Of a stretch of DNA of 64,000 nt, positions 44,601 through 55,400 are shown one piece after another. Below the pieces are notes generated by a model, which was not told the DNA's origin, made no database searches, and saw nothing but the letters and a program-made list of their open reading frames with translations. Every line of letters begins with the position of its first letter. The first letter of the stretch is position 1. Origin of the DNA: Mycocentrospora acerina (taxonomy: Eukaryota; Ascomycota; Dothideomycetes; Pleosporales); NCBI GenBank assembly GCA_022701365.1, contig JAKUHH010000389.1, forward strand, positions 620,001 through 684,000, read 5' to 3'. A program made the translations under genes and the position numbers.

Positions 44601-45347
44601 TTGAGTCAATTTCATCCCGATTTTGCTGTACAGGCCATCAAACCATACAAGGAGCTTGAGCGTGACATCAAGCGAGCGATGAGCGCAGAGCCTACCCCCA
44701 TCCATCCTGCCATTACACCAACTTATGAAGCAGGGCCTTCTGAGCGTTGGGTTGATGTATGCTCAGCTCTCATCGCAGACACAAGCACATTCAGCATCAA
44801 ACGAATCAGTCTGCGACGATTAGTCAAACTGACACCCACACCAACGTACTATGCTTCTGCAATGGCGCCGACCATGCTACCAACCATGCCATCTAGTCGT
44901 TCCCAGCACCTAAACTCCTTTCCCTCCAGTTCTGCTACTCCGCCTATGATGACAGAGATTCACCTCGCCGAGAAATTCATTGAAGAGCCTATCATGGACT
45001 TTGATGCGACACTCATTGATGGCGTCGATCGCGTGTTGGCGCAGTCTGGTGAGGTTACGCGTGTCAACTCTGCTCAGTCATCTCGATCAAGCTCGAGACG
45101 AGGCCGACGAGACACACGCGCTGACTCCGATGCGGTTCCCTATGCCGAGGTTTCTCAGACAGACTGCAAAGGTGTCATCTTCGATGCACTCGAGACTGTC
45201 GTGAGGAACGTAACGGCGGAGCGCAATATCAAGGATGTCTCGAAAGATGACGACGAGAAAATGTCCATCAAAACTCTTCATTCGAGAACTCGCACAGATT
45301 CATCGCTCAAGGAGGGCGTTCGAAGATGGCTTACGGAAGTGGAGTGA
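41643..45347 (+). CDS. Folliculin-interacting protein (FNIP/Lst4-like)
   Basis: A single exon of 1234 residues from the ATG at 41643 (MRPVSDMIGQFFSGRK). A longer version from the ATG at 41475 would add 56 low-complexity residues. Family marks are an early block with YPRDCRIIIAQDE and RTILFDSK, then LDCMFGNLAMNYRGNSNKIHIV, the FIGHT-zone WSFIDD..., a helical middle with WDVIMRALTSLQYVVQERIL and WREEARWLGRWAGRREQNFF, and a C-terminal FDATLIDGVDRVLAQ block. Long Ser/Pro-rich linkers separate these, and residues about 180-200 are an Ala/Gln/Arg repeat (QAQAQAQARAQARAK). FNIP/Lst4 forms a DENN-type complex with folliculin/Lst7, a GTPase-activating complex for Rag GTPases that feeds amino-acid status to TORC1 at the vacuole. 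Codon use is very GC-rich at the 5' end. Confidence 0.83.
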   Translation: MRPVSDMIGQFFSGRKTAGAHHPAPTTVLDSATEESHTRHLLYPETSTLYHPEGQPYPLHAAPLTPGSGHDGPLPEIDLEYPRDCRIIIAQDETSAPRTILFDSKPAPPTLPTTRAKAFGGSPASGNGAGAGSPGAPSFGGLHARRASLVSQASTPRSPTVAGFTRVRARGTSISSMPNIDEDAQVQAQAQAQARAQARAKESTDLANICLDCMFGNLAMNYRGNSNKIHIVPLDAKPDSSLLSSSIQDATNSLGRVEGFRRRSNLAKSFTPANLPADLPRVGSNDGIPKEPKRRTIFITRLFSVTVPEEDQEARTPTPQSSLPKGNSFPFPATSVKSEASKPPHFMRPRKSPMYAITIILHLPIAQTSAATRPISRSGPQNAPAHLSTSAPRQDSLASSLDSERRAGWSFIDDTLLSASLSSDVDDRVDVVGQHWDVIMRALTSLQYVVQERILAHFKSPDASSPPGLHQHRHQPSRSSLRDSPSHQARKALRLQPNALMMDSAIQSAAELTGNRVVSGMRIPRVMTGQGKWGVWREEARWLGRWAGRREQNFFFFNLLTAFLGNHTEWLNVLGPKWHRKRHREQQKATAGENMVIPNRTVIVSPDKMAARRLVFLLAAFLPPNAPIAGDNIALMRPSTSASLRAYSQSPPTNMPPSRKQSLRRTINRRPKGKNSMTNMQLPHPGANSAQLLAGDHTHKRSSSGTIEIPHVQRPVGHSRRSSAHSIRTSLVIPAVSEGSAATKGTPTITSTVTPQAAIPVAHFTLPRTRSSGPVPDYRPESSDSLASANLINTLQRSGTGQTSIASNDSSNASRWSGFMNFWGGRSASSTDQSDYLQSTDDGVGYRGQDRSRNQLEHMVQELSMDGVFEEGDIYDPPTNNVSTTTAESPPDAYLLEGSSGMQASAARPIPERPRPFDHPLKLSVNEKDGVIDVDIPLPDFGSPLLSPLLAGYGSSSSHNGSSYGESSVLSTPYCAPEQPVNAAGWLSQFHPDFAVQAIKPYKELERDIKRAMSAEPTPIHPAITPTYEAGPSERWVDVCSALIADTSTFSIKRISLRRLVKLTPTPTYYASAMAPTMLPTMPSSRSQHLNSFPSSSATPPMMTEIHLAEKFIEEPIMDFDATLIDGVDRVLAQSGEVTRVNSAQSSRSSSRRGRRDTRADSDAVPYAEVSQTDCKGVIFDALETVVRNVTAERNIKDVSKDDDEKMSIKTLHSRTRTDSSLKEGVRRWLTEVE

Positions 45348-46140
45348 AACCTCACATTTCCTTTACAGCCTCTCATCGTCTAAGAAGGTAGAAACTGGCG
45401 TCTCATCACGCCATTTGCACTCACTCGCCTGTTTCATTTTTAACAGAGCAGTGCGACGTGACACCCACCTCTTTCCTAGCATTTCCACATTTTGTACATT
45501 TTAAATTCAATTTTTTTTATTTTCACATTTGCATTTAGCGGGCGTTGTCGTCGTTCACGGGCCGGTCTATATCGAGAGGACCGGGTGGAAATACCCATCG
45601 ATAGCTGTATCTTTTTTTTAAATGGTTCATATGACCGGCTGGCACGTCCTATGGCCTGTATCAGGTTTTGGAGATGGAGAATACAATACGATACCCCCCC
45701 TATGTGAAGGATCAGTATAGGCGAGAAGGCGGAAAGTAGGTAGAGATATTATATAATTACACTGTTATCTTGTTCATATTTTGTCTTCTTCTTCTTCCAA
45801 AACTTGTATACTTTCCACCTTGAATGTTTGCGTCTACTGTGCAAAGTTCGCTATGCATTCTAGACTGTTGCGCTGCGCCGCGCTGTGTTGCAGTCAAGGG
45901 AGTAATCAGATGAGAACAGAGGAACGCACTTTAGTTGAAACGAAAAAAAAAGTAGAATTCAAGTTCGAGGTGAGACTGGTGCAAGTAAGAGTAAGTACCA
46001 CATTAATTCATTAAATCAGGCACTCATACACATACATACACACATACACACATACATACACACAGTTATAAATAGCAGTAGATTTTCATTTTAGATTTTA
46101 CATTCTCGTTACATCATTTACTCATCCCTCCCACTTCACT
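45348..46140. other. Convergent 3' region with a CATA/CACA microsatellite
   Basis: 793 bp between the FNIP-like and Ecm4-like gene ends. A (CATA/CACA)n microsatellite spans about 46021-46064. T-rich tracts near 45500-45530 and 45610 may belong to the FNIP 3' UTR. Confidence 0.6.
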
Positions 46141-47354
46141 TCACTTCCCCACCACCGCGGCCGCAACCTCGTCCTCCTTTGCCAGAATATCCGGCACAGG
46201 CCCCACAGGCGTAATCTGGAACTGATTAATCTGGCCATGGCTCTTGGTGTAGTGTTTCTTGATGTGTTCAAACTGGGTTGTCTGCTGGAACGCCGCGGGG
46301 TAGTCCCAGTACAGGTGGCGCAGCCACTTGTGGAGGGCCGGGTACCCGGACCTGATGTCGCGGATGTTGCATTTGAAGTGCTGGACGTAGACGGGGTCGA
46401 AGCGGACGATTGTTGTGAAGAGGCGGACGTCTGCTTCGGTGGGGTGCGGAGACGAGAGGAGGTAGGGGGTTGAGGAGGAGGAGAGGGCGGATTCGACGCG
46501 GTCGAGGGATGAGAAGAGTGTGGTTACGGCTTTTTCGTAGGCTTCTTGCGTGCTGTGTGGGGAGAGGGGAGGTTGTGTTAGCTGAAAGTGTTTTGTGTAA
46601 TTATTTTTTTTGGGGGGGAGAGGGATGGAGGAGGGGGGACGTACGTGGCGAAGCCGGACTTGTATACGCCGTTGTTGATGTCGTTGTATACCCACTCGTT
46701 TAACTCGTCGATTTGCTTCTGCAGCTTCTCTGGGAACAAGTCTACTTTCTTGTACTCATCGCCGACCAAGTCGTCAAACGCAGTGTAGAACATGCGGATA
46801 ATCTCGCTGCTCTCGTTGCTCACAATCTTCTTCGCCTTGACGTCGTAAAGTGTTGGTACCGTGAAGCGTCCCTCATAGTCGGGGTTTTGCTCAAAGTATA
46901 TGTTCCGTAGATGTGTGAAGCCCTCGTGGATAGGGTCTGGGCGCGTGTTTTCTCCAGGCACATTTTCCCCAGATTCGGCAAACCGCCAGCCCTTATCACC
47001 CATGTGCCAGTGTACGCTGGTAAATGGGATGATGTCTTGCAGGCCTTTGAGGGCGCGCACAATGAGCGTGCGGTGCGCCCACGGGCAGGCATAGGAGACG
47101 TAGAGGTGGTAGCGATTTTTCTCGGGAGGAAATTCTGCACCAGCTTCCTTGGAAATCCAGTTGCGGAAGACGGATTGTTGGCGCTTGAATTCACCAGTTT
47201 TGTCGCCCGGGGCAACCCAGTTGAGGATCGAGCTCTTCTCAGGCATGGTGGTGAAAAAGCGCGGCGTTGTTGCTGTTGTAAAATGTTGTTTTGGTGTTGC
47301 GAGTCGCGGAATGCGGTTTGATATAATTCTCAATCGCGAGACGACGGAGAACAT
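46141..47354 (-). CDS. Glutathionyl-hydroquinone reductase / omega-like glutathione transferase (Ecm4/GTO type)
   Basis: Two exons on the minus strand, 47354-46645 and 46552-46141, with a 92 bp intron, give 373 residues. Residues 1-36 are basic and Ser/Thr-rich and look like a mitochondrial presequence; an internal ATG (MPEKSS) could give a cytosolic form. The thioredoxin-like N-domain has the catalytic Cys90 in YACPWAHRT, the conserved NWVAPGDKTGEF upstream, VPTLYD and the SNESSEIIRMF block. The all-helical C-domain holds GFATTQEAYEKAV, created by the splice, then DVRLFTTIVRFDPVYVQHFKCN. These match Ecm4/YqjG enzymes that use glutathione to reduce glutathionyl-hydroquinones. It may be functionally close to the nearby phenol-hydroxylase-type gene, since both handle quinone or phenol intermediates. 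Confidence 0.92.
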
Positions 47355-48419
47355 GGACTGATTCTAAGCGGGTAGATAGAGGGGCTACTTGCTGGAATGC
47401 CAATGTTTATGTACTTGTCATTGAGAGCTCTGGAGCTCCCCCACTTTCGTCATTTCCATGGGTTCCGACCTTGGCGAACGTTGTTCCGAAGCTTTACTCA
47501 GCATTGGAAAGCTTGACAAACCGCGCTATGACAAGCAAACTACCACAATGTGTAATGCACACAAATCTGGTTTGAAATTCAAAGTTGTAAACTAGCATAT
47601 TAGCATATCTTATGTCTTTTGAGTTCATCTACACGTGTCCGAGGAATTCTTTGACAGCGAATTTTGGCCTAATGACTTTAGAGCGACAATTCTACATCAT
47701 GCCAAGTTTAGTCACCTGACCAGCCAGGTGTTTAAGAATGACTTGGAGGTAGATTGTTGCTGTAACAGACGTGTAAGCCCCTATTCTTTATTCTCCCACC
47801 AAAGTGCTCACGATAGCATACTGGTACCTGGGTAAAATCACCTTTCATACGTTATGACCATTAACTGCACTCTTGAGACTGTTCACTTTTATTCAAAGAT
47901 CAGCACGTAAATACGGAGTGGCTGGAGTGGACGATAACGAAAACTATATGGGCCCTAGTACTGATTGCGTGCAACGCGTCTCGAAAAATGTGTCTACATG
48001 TCGGAGAATGATGACATGCTTTAAGAACACAACGCGGTACTTCTGGGTATGAAAGTAAGCATGAGACTAACATGTTGGAGGTATTGGAGGCATTTTTAAG
48101 TATAATTTGCAGGAAATTTCCGGATATCGTTAATTTAATGCACAATACTCGGTATGTGACAATCACTGCGAATTCAGAGCATCATCCTTGTTCTACAAGT
48201 TGACTGCCTTGCAACTGATCTCAGATAAGAATCTTACAGTACCCTTACTTTGCCAAATGACTTAATCTTTGGTATCAATTGAAGTATAATAATCAAGAAT
48301 ATAGGCTATTGAAAAACAAGAACAGCAATAGCAGTAAAAGCCTTTTTAAACATACATAAAATTAGATATAGTATGATGGTTTATCGCTGAAACTCGCTCA
48401 TTTTCTCCAGTTCGTATCC
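47355..48419. other. AT-rich gene-free region
   Basis: 1065 bp holding the Ecm4-like promoter and the 3' flank of the FAD monooxygenase. Base composition falls toward AT here and stays low to the right edge. No gene or repeat recognised. Confidence 0.55.
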
Positions 48420-50291
48420 TTATACTTGCGTCTTCATTTCTGTAGTCGCAGCGAAAGCAGTGCCAGGAAGATCCGCCTTGCCACCGGTGATCTCTACATC
48501 ATCTTTGGCTGGCTTCAGTCCAATGGCAAGCTCGAAAATGCTCTTTGCTTCTTCGATGCTTGCAACAGAATTTGACCTCCAGGCAATATGCTCATCAGGC
48601 CGTACAAGGACCATGTCCCATTGCCAAATCTTTTGCGCGTGTCCTTCATTCCGTAGGTCAACATGTTTGAGTGGAACGGAGAGTAACTTTGCGGCGACTA
48701 AAAGCATCTGTATACCCGCCTTGTTGTCTTTGAATGTGACAAGTGACCAATCCATTCCAAAGTGATCGAAAATAGCAGAGCCATCCGAGAGAAAAACATG
48801 GGGAGCTCGACTACCGGGCCACGTAGATGGTGTATACTCGGAGGCTTGCCAGATTGGTTTGACCTCATCTGAACCAGGTGTTTGGAGGATATTTGATTCG
48901 TAGACGTAGCCCATTTCGATACCAATGCCCTTGTTCTCACCGTCATGCTTTTGGTAGTACTCGTGGATTTGTCGTCGCAAGGCAGTGCCTTCCTCGGTTG
49001 GCCAGTCGACGCGATGAGCATCCCCTCCTTCAAACAATCGAGAAACTGATTGGTGAACTTGTATATGCTGCCCCGAGTACTCTACATTGCGTATCACCAC
49101 AGGTCGTCTTTCAGCCTCGTACGACCTCAGTAAGTGGGGCCCGCCGTATTGGATAGTCGCTGCGAGCTTCCAGCCAAGGTCATAAGCATCCCCTAATCCC
49201 ATATTCATTCCGTACCCTCCCGTTGGAACATTCTGGTGTGCAGCATCTCCTGCGATGAACACATGATTCTCCGGACTAGCCCATGTTCTCTCAACAGCAA
49301 TTGTTGGTCGCCATACCGAGCGTACGAAGATTTCATCAATCTTGATCTCATACTTACCATTCAAGCCGCCAAGAACAGTGTAGATTGCTTCTTCGGAGCT
49401 GATGGTCGAAGGATCTGTCTCAAGTGGGAGAAAATAGTGAATAGTCCATGTATCGATTTCATCTTGGGCGATTACCGCTCCCCCAAAAGTGCCGGGCTTG
49501 AACACGAGGAACATGTACCAGAACTGACCTTGTGCGTGTAAACGTGCCAGATCTTTAGACTTGAAATGTACGAGAAGTACACAGGATGGCCTATTGATGG
49601 AAAATCGTCAGCTGAGATGTCTCAAAAACTTTGGAGGAATTTAAAAAAGCCTTGAGATCGCTCACATCGGTCCACCATCTAGCGGCATATTGAGTGACCT
49701 CCTGACTGTACTGGAGGCCCCATCACAGCCTACCATGTAATCTGAGACAAATTTGACACTAGCTCCCGTCTTCAGGAAAGTTGTCATAGTTGTAACTTCG
49801 CCATCCTGTTCCTCTACTTTGTTCACCTTCCACCCAAATCTTACATCAATCATATCGTCCTTTTCGCAGACCCCTTTCAACCAAGCTTCGAACTTGACCT
49901 GAGAAATCCGCTGCCAGGGCTCACAGGGCTGTGTTCCATTATTATTGTTCTTGATAATTGCCCAGAAGTCGTCAACGCTTGGGAGCAACCACATCGATAG
50001 TGGCTCTTGCACTGCCAAACCAGAAGAAATGAGCACGTTGTGGGAGACGTGTGATGGTACGCCTATTTTTCGGAGACTGTCTGATAACCCTAGTCTACGG
50101 AGGATTTCCATTGACCGTGCGTTTGTTAAGTCCATTTTAGGCCATTTTGTTGTTGTTTCGTTTCTTTCGAGGAGGACAGATCGGATGCCGTGGTGGGATA
50201 GTACGGTGGCAAGGAGGAGGCCTACAGGTCCGCCACCGGCGATGAGTACGGCGCCTACTGGCAGAAGTTCCTGAGAGACGTCGTTTATCAT
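48420..50291 (-). CDS. FAD-dependent aromatic monooxygenase, phenol-hydroxylase type
   Basis: Two exons on the minus strand, 50291-49666 and 49590-48420, with a 75 bp intron splitting a Met codon, give 598 residues. The N-terminal FAD-binding motif is GGGPVGLLLATVLSHHG, followed by LLERNE; the mid DG motif is VGCDGASSTVR; and the GD motif is IAGDAAHQNVPTGGYGMNMGLGDAYDLGWKL. A C-terminal thioredoxin-like domain (about 430-590) is typical of the phenol hydroxylase/PheA/TfdB class. It should hydroxylate an aromatic ring with NAD(P)H and O2, in the cytosol. All cofactor motifs look intact. The next gene on the same strand, 1.5 kb upstream, is a ring-cleavage-fold gene with a frameshift. Confidence 0.92.
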
Positions 50292-51828
50292 TCTGATGGA
50301 GACAAAGATGATTTATTGAATTGAATTGTAAATCAACACACCACTTCGCAGTTTAGACGATGTTGTACAAGCAATGATTTACCAATTTTCAGCAACAAAC
50401 AGGCCCCCCTTATATACTAATCATACCTAATGTTTGTTCTGCTTGTGTTCTAGCTGAAGTTGACGATTGTGATCTAGCGAGCGACGTTGCCGGGCCGGGC
50501 ACTCTGCCTCCGGTTCCGAGACTGCAGCCACTCCGGCGGATGAAGTGTGGAGGCCAAAGTGGAGACACACTATTTTCGTATAATGGACGTGGAAAAAAGA
50601 AAGGATCAGAAAACCCTTTTCTTTGCTTACATACTCCTCTGCTAAGTTCCTCGCGGTAAATCACGTCACAATTAGAACGTCTGATCTGGTACAAGAATGC
50701 TTCTGGCCAGGGTTAAAACAATGAAGCGAGGACGAAAGAAATAACTCAAGGAATACCTACTGGTCAGAAAGTATCTGCTTATGAAGGGTACACTTCTCAA
50801 GTTCTCAATTTCCGTCTTTGTTGCCGGTCAAAGTCGATTGCAAAAGCATGTGATCAGGTCATCTCATCCAATGGAGCCACCACACTAATAATCGAGGAAC
50901 AGGCTATGTTCTCACTATCATCAGCTCCCAAGTTTGTTTGAGTTCGTCTCAATTTTCGGCACCATGCAGTTGAAGCAGGAGCACGTGTGCGGCTTCTGAA
51001 AGAATCTCTTATGGTTTGCATTCGGGGCTCACAGATGGAATCAACATCCTACTCTCCTTCATCTCAATCAACAATCTCGATGTGTCATTCTGCTGGAATT
51101 TACCTCGAATAGCGTAGACTGGTCGTTAAATTCTGATGCGCTCGTAGGCCCATTCAAAGATGTTTCAACTCTCGCAAACTGTATATGCATGGACTATGAG
51201 ACACTTATTAAGTATTGTAGAAAATTTTGAGTGATTGATGAGTCCTAAGTGAAGATCAGCTTCAAAACACCATAGAGCATGTCTTCGGTTACACTGCAGG
51301 GAAGGAGATATCTTCACAATACTGGCAACATTATGAGATATCAGAAGATCCCTCTTGTAGCCCAAAATCGTTTGTTAAGCTCGCTCAGATTGGGCTCGTC
51401 ATCACTCCGCCCACAGTTATCTAGAATTCTCACAGGTTGTCGATCAAGTTGAATATGGATGGTGAGACATAGCAGCAATCGTGAAGGAATGATTAAGCAT
51501 ACGATATACTTAACATAAGTAGGTATACTAGTAGAGGTACCGGTTGGCGCACAGAAACCTTGGTTATGATTAATACGTCAAGTGGCGTGGCCACATTTTT
51601 GAAGCTACCGATTTGACTTAAGGATAGCGACTAGGTTAAGGCAGAGATTGAGATTGAGGATACCAAATGTGTCAGGTACAAGATTATACTTGAGAAGAGA
51701 GAGCTATATACAAGCCAATAGCTGCCCGGAATCTGAGAATCGACTAATTGCTTTGAAACCCTCGGAGGCAAAGCAACTAAAGAACTTGCATTTTTTCCAG
51801 ACCACTAGTCTCTTCTGCATACCAGTAC
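50292..51828. other. AT-rich gene-free region between two minus-strand genes
   Basis: 1537 bp containing the monooxygenase promoter. Short frames at 50410-50694 and 51165-51365 (minus) resemble nothing. No repeat recognised. Confidence 0.5.
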
Positions 51829-52412
51829 CTACTTCATAAAATCAGGCAGACCGCGAGGCCCTGACTCAACACGTTTCTGCAGGTTTTCCTCGGATTCTCC
51901 TTGTTCTAGACGTCTGATCATGTCCTCCGGATCAAAGTCGACACCGATGGGATTTTCAGCAAAATATTTTGATCTCATGAATTCGGTTGCCTCGGCTGCA
52001 TTTTTGAAATTGTCGACTTGCGTCTCAATCTGGTTGCCATCGGGGTCTTGATAGTAAATTGAGGTGGTGGGCCATGATTCACGGGCCAAAGTGGCAATAT
52101 GTCTTTTTGCTTGCGCTGTCGGTAGGCTAGCAATAGGTCGGAGAGCGAATCGAAGGTGAAGGCGATATGCTCGAGGCCGCAGCTTGTCGGAATCTTTGCT
52201 TTAGTCCCAGGAATCTCTACAATGGCAATCCGGTGATGCTCGTCGTCATACGATAGGAAGGCTAGCATTTGATTCTCGTATATAACTTGGGCACCGAGAA
52301 AGGTTCGGTAGTATTGCACCATGGGTTTTAAGTTGCTGGTTCGCAAGACAACGTGCGCGAGTTTGCTGGGTGACTTAAATACGGTCATAGGGGTATTAAA
52401 ATCGAGACCCAT
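51829..52412 (-). pseudogene. Glyoxalase / extradiol-dioxygenase-fold gene with one-base frameshift
   Basis: The minus-strand reading from the ATG at 52412 gives a vicinal-oxygen-chelate protein: KLAHVVLRTSNLKPMVQYY, then LSYDDEHHRIAIVE and GLEHIAFTFDSL. At WPVNHG near 52070 the family pattern continues in another frame, with SIYYQDPDGNQIETQVDN and an ordinary C-terminus to the stop at 51829. The whole span is 584 bp, one base short of a whole number of codons, so a single C missing from the GGCCC tract at about 52069-52072 explains it. Metal ligand candidates (His in AHVVL, His in EHIAF, Glu in QIETQ) are present but in two frames. It may be a pseudogene or a base-calling error. The family includes catechol-type ring-cleavage enzymes and lactoylglutathione lyases. 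Confidence 0.8.
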
Positions 52413-55400
52413 ATTTCAATATATACCAAAATTATAAAAATTCCGGGAGCAGTGTCGAGAATGGTTATGTGTGTGGCACGACTTAGATGGGCACATCTTG
52501 CCAGCTTTGTATCACAGATATCAACAATCTTCTATCCTTTCTTCGACTAGCATATTTACTTGCAAGACTCGATCTACATGAAATAAAGAACCTGGTTGGC
52601 TAAGAAGAAGCCCGAAATGGGGTGTTCTTCTCGGAGGCAATTGCTTCCGACTGCCCAATGACCATGCACCAACGGCGTAAGCAAACGCGTATTCGACTCC
52701 GGCCCCCGCACGCTTCCCAACAACCTACTGTCGGGGCGCAAGCTCTACAACACTTGACCGATGGTACTGAAAAAGTGCATTGGGCTTAATAATCAAGCTA
52801 TGCATAGAATAGTAAACATAAGGTCACTCCTCGTAGACGTAAGCTCTGAGCTTATTGATGCAGCTGCGTTTGACGTTCATTGACATTTGCACACACTAAA
52901 AGTTATTATAACTACACTAATTACACGCTTTTCCGAGACACATAATTTTTTAGTCGTTATTATTAGTACTTTAGTGATCTTTATTAGCCATTAAAGCTTT
53001 TACTTACCGTATTTTCTCTGTTCGAAAAACTCACAGGAGTTGTGAATAATATATCTCTATCTTACCTGAAGTCTTACACTTCTAGATTGAGTCTGAAATA
53101 TTGCAGTATCCAGCAAGGGAATGGTTCCGAGGCTGTGCGGATTAGGAAAAAATAGGTGCTGTAAATTTCAAATATGAACGCTCTATCGTGTGACGCAAAG
53201 AGCATGCTCACATGGTCACATACATAACTCCTCAACCTTTAGACTATTCAATCTTTAGTCAATTACTCTTCTATGAATCTTACTGCTTCGCTCATTTCGG
53301 CACTGCAAAGCTATGGATTCTTAGATTAGAAGCATCGAAGTCAACAAAGTTGCTGACATATTGCTCTAGTGCGTTGTGTTTTAACTACTAGTATCTGATC
53401 AAAAGGAATTTTTTACCTTAGTCACTACATAGACGACATAAAATTTTGTTACCAAATTCCCAGCACCCACTACCTCTAAAAGATGTCATATTAGGTGCAT
53501 GATCTGATTATGATAGCTCAACAGTTGTTGACGTGATAGAACGTGGCCGGCAAGCCGATGCCGAAGCAGCAAGACGGCAGCTGTCAGTACATAGCTCTAC
53601 TCCACTATGCCAAACGACCAAAAAAGTAAAAACAACCAGCATTGGTTGATGACTAAGTCAAGTGGTCAGAGGGACTTGATATGCTATGCAGAAGACTTTT
53701 CTTGGTTGACACCTTGCCAGGACATATTCTCCGTCTGGCCCTGAAGGCGCACGTCTGACGCTATTCCTAGGTTTCAAACTGTCACGAATTGTGATCCACG
53801 TCCGCTCGCGTCCTGAAAGGAAAGTGCAGTCATAAATGTCTGCTTTGATGAAGAAGTTGATGCCAATGTCAAATTAGATGGGATGCTTTTTGTGGGTGTG
53901 GGCAGCGGCTTTTGATGGCAGTGCTGTGCTCTGCACAGGACAGATCCAAAGCTCCTCGGTCGCGTAATTATTCAAGACTGCCCCGGCGTCATCGCAAAGG
54001 CCTAAAGAGCAGAAGATACGTTCCCTTTCTCGCGGTTTGGAACCGAGGCCGTTGACTACGACTTCTTCACTACACAGCCCATTACGGGAGATGGGGCACG
54101 ATACCTTGGCATAATCCTCCTCAATTGGGAAGATGAAGCGTGCATGAAGATCCTGCAGTATCAGGCAAAAGCCATGACGGAGAATAATGTACTGGTGATC
54201 GAGGTCTATGTGCTTAGGGAGTTGGCCATAGGGGCTCACTGTGCCACATCATTTGAAATTTCCGTGCAGGCCGTGCATAATGTGCAAGGCAAATTTGTCC
54301 GACTGATTGGGCTCGGAGGCTCGGAACTCGAAAATAGCAGAGTGGGTGCGTAGTTTGGCATATTTTCCCTCTTTCTCGGGAAGATGGCAGGTGATGAGGC
54401 GAATTGAAGAAAATGAGCTATCTAATAATTCTTCTTGGTCGTTGTGTATCTCTGAACTCTTGAATTAGGCAAGTTAATTTATCAATCACGTATTAATCCA
54501 AATCTACTGTTTTTAAATAGAGACTCACTCGCTTGCCAATGCCTGTTGAATGGCTAATTGAGAGGCTTCAAGACGTGAAGGTATTAAAAGAACGAACAAT
54601 TGAGTAACTATGAAGGTTCCACCAGCTAATTAATTGCCGCAGCTACTCGAAATCAAACAATCGCACACAGACTGTCAGGCAATCTGAATGAGCTATATAG
54701 TGCGCTCGATAAAACAACTATCAGCTTCCTCGATTTCGCTTTGATACTCATCAGCTTCTTTACACATGTTGAAAATTGTCTGATAAAAATGTGTGCAGTC
54801 TCTGATCGAGCAGGGGGCTGGCTTTTGTACTGACGAAAGAATGACAGGAGACTCAAGCTTTTCAGCGGGAATCAGCCAGCTGTGTAGAGTCAGGCCGCTG
54901 GGATTGATGAAGCTAACATCTTTGCGATTCGAACATGAAGTTTTGTGTTCTCCAGGATTTGCTGTGAGATGGAAGGTAGAGGACGGTAGTAGGCTGTTTG
55001 AGGTATACAGGGGGAAGAAATGGGTGCTAGATGCAACTTATCAGAACGAAAGTCAAAATCGTCGCATTGAGAATACAACTTTCAAACTTTACGCTGTTTT
55101 TTGTCAGCCCGACATTGCTGAATAATAGTTGGCAGACGGGATTGGAATTAATATCAAGATGAAAGATTAGTGATAGAGATTTCGAACGAGGATTATGAGC
55201 GGGAGCTGTTTATGCGTGTAAACTAAACGAGGTAAGGAGTTCGACCTACCAAGTACTTCATTTAAGTAGTAGTCGTCATTTCTTATCTAAAAATCTCATC
55301 CTAGAGAGTCTCGCATCCAGATCGAAATTTTGAAAACACAGCTTTTTTTCTTGTGAATAGTAGCTCCCAGAAAATCAGGCAATTTCCAGATAAAATTGGA

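Noticed and set aside
53874..54239. 121-codon minus-strand frame in the AT-rich right part
   Set aside because: It starts with GTG, has no splice partner or family likeness, and lies in sequence with many overlapping frames.
54793..55125. 110-codon plus-strand frame
   Set aside because: Starts with GTG, and no motif or homologous pattern was recognised.
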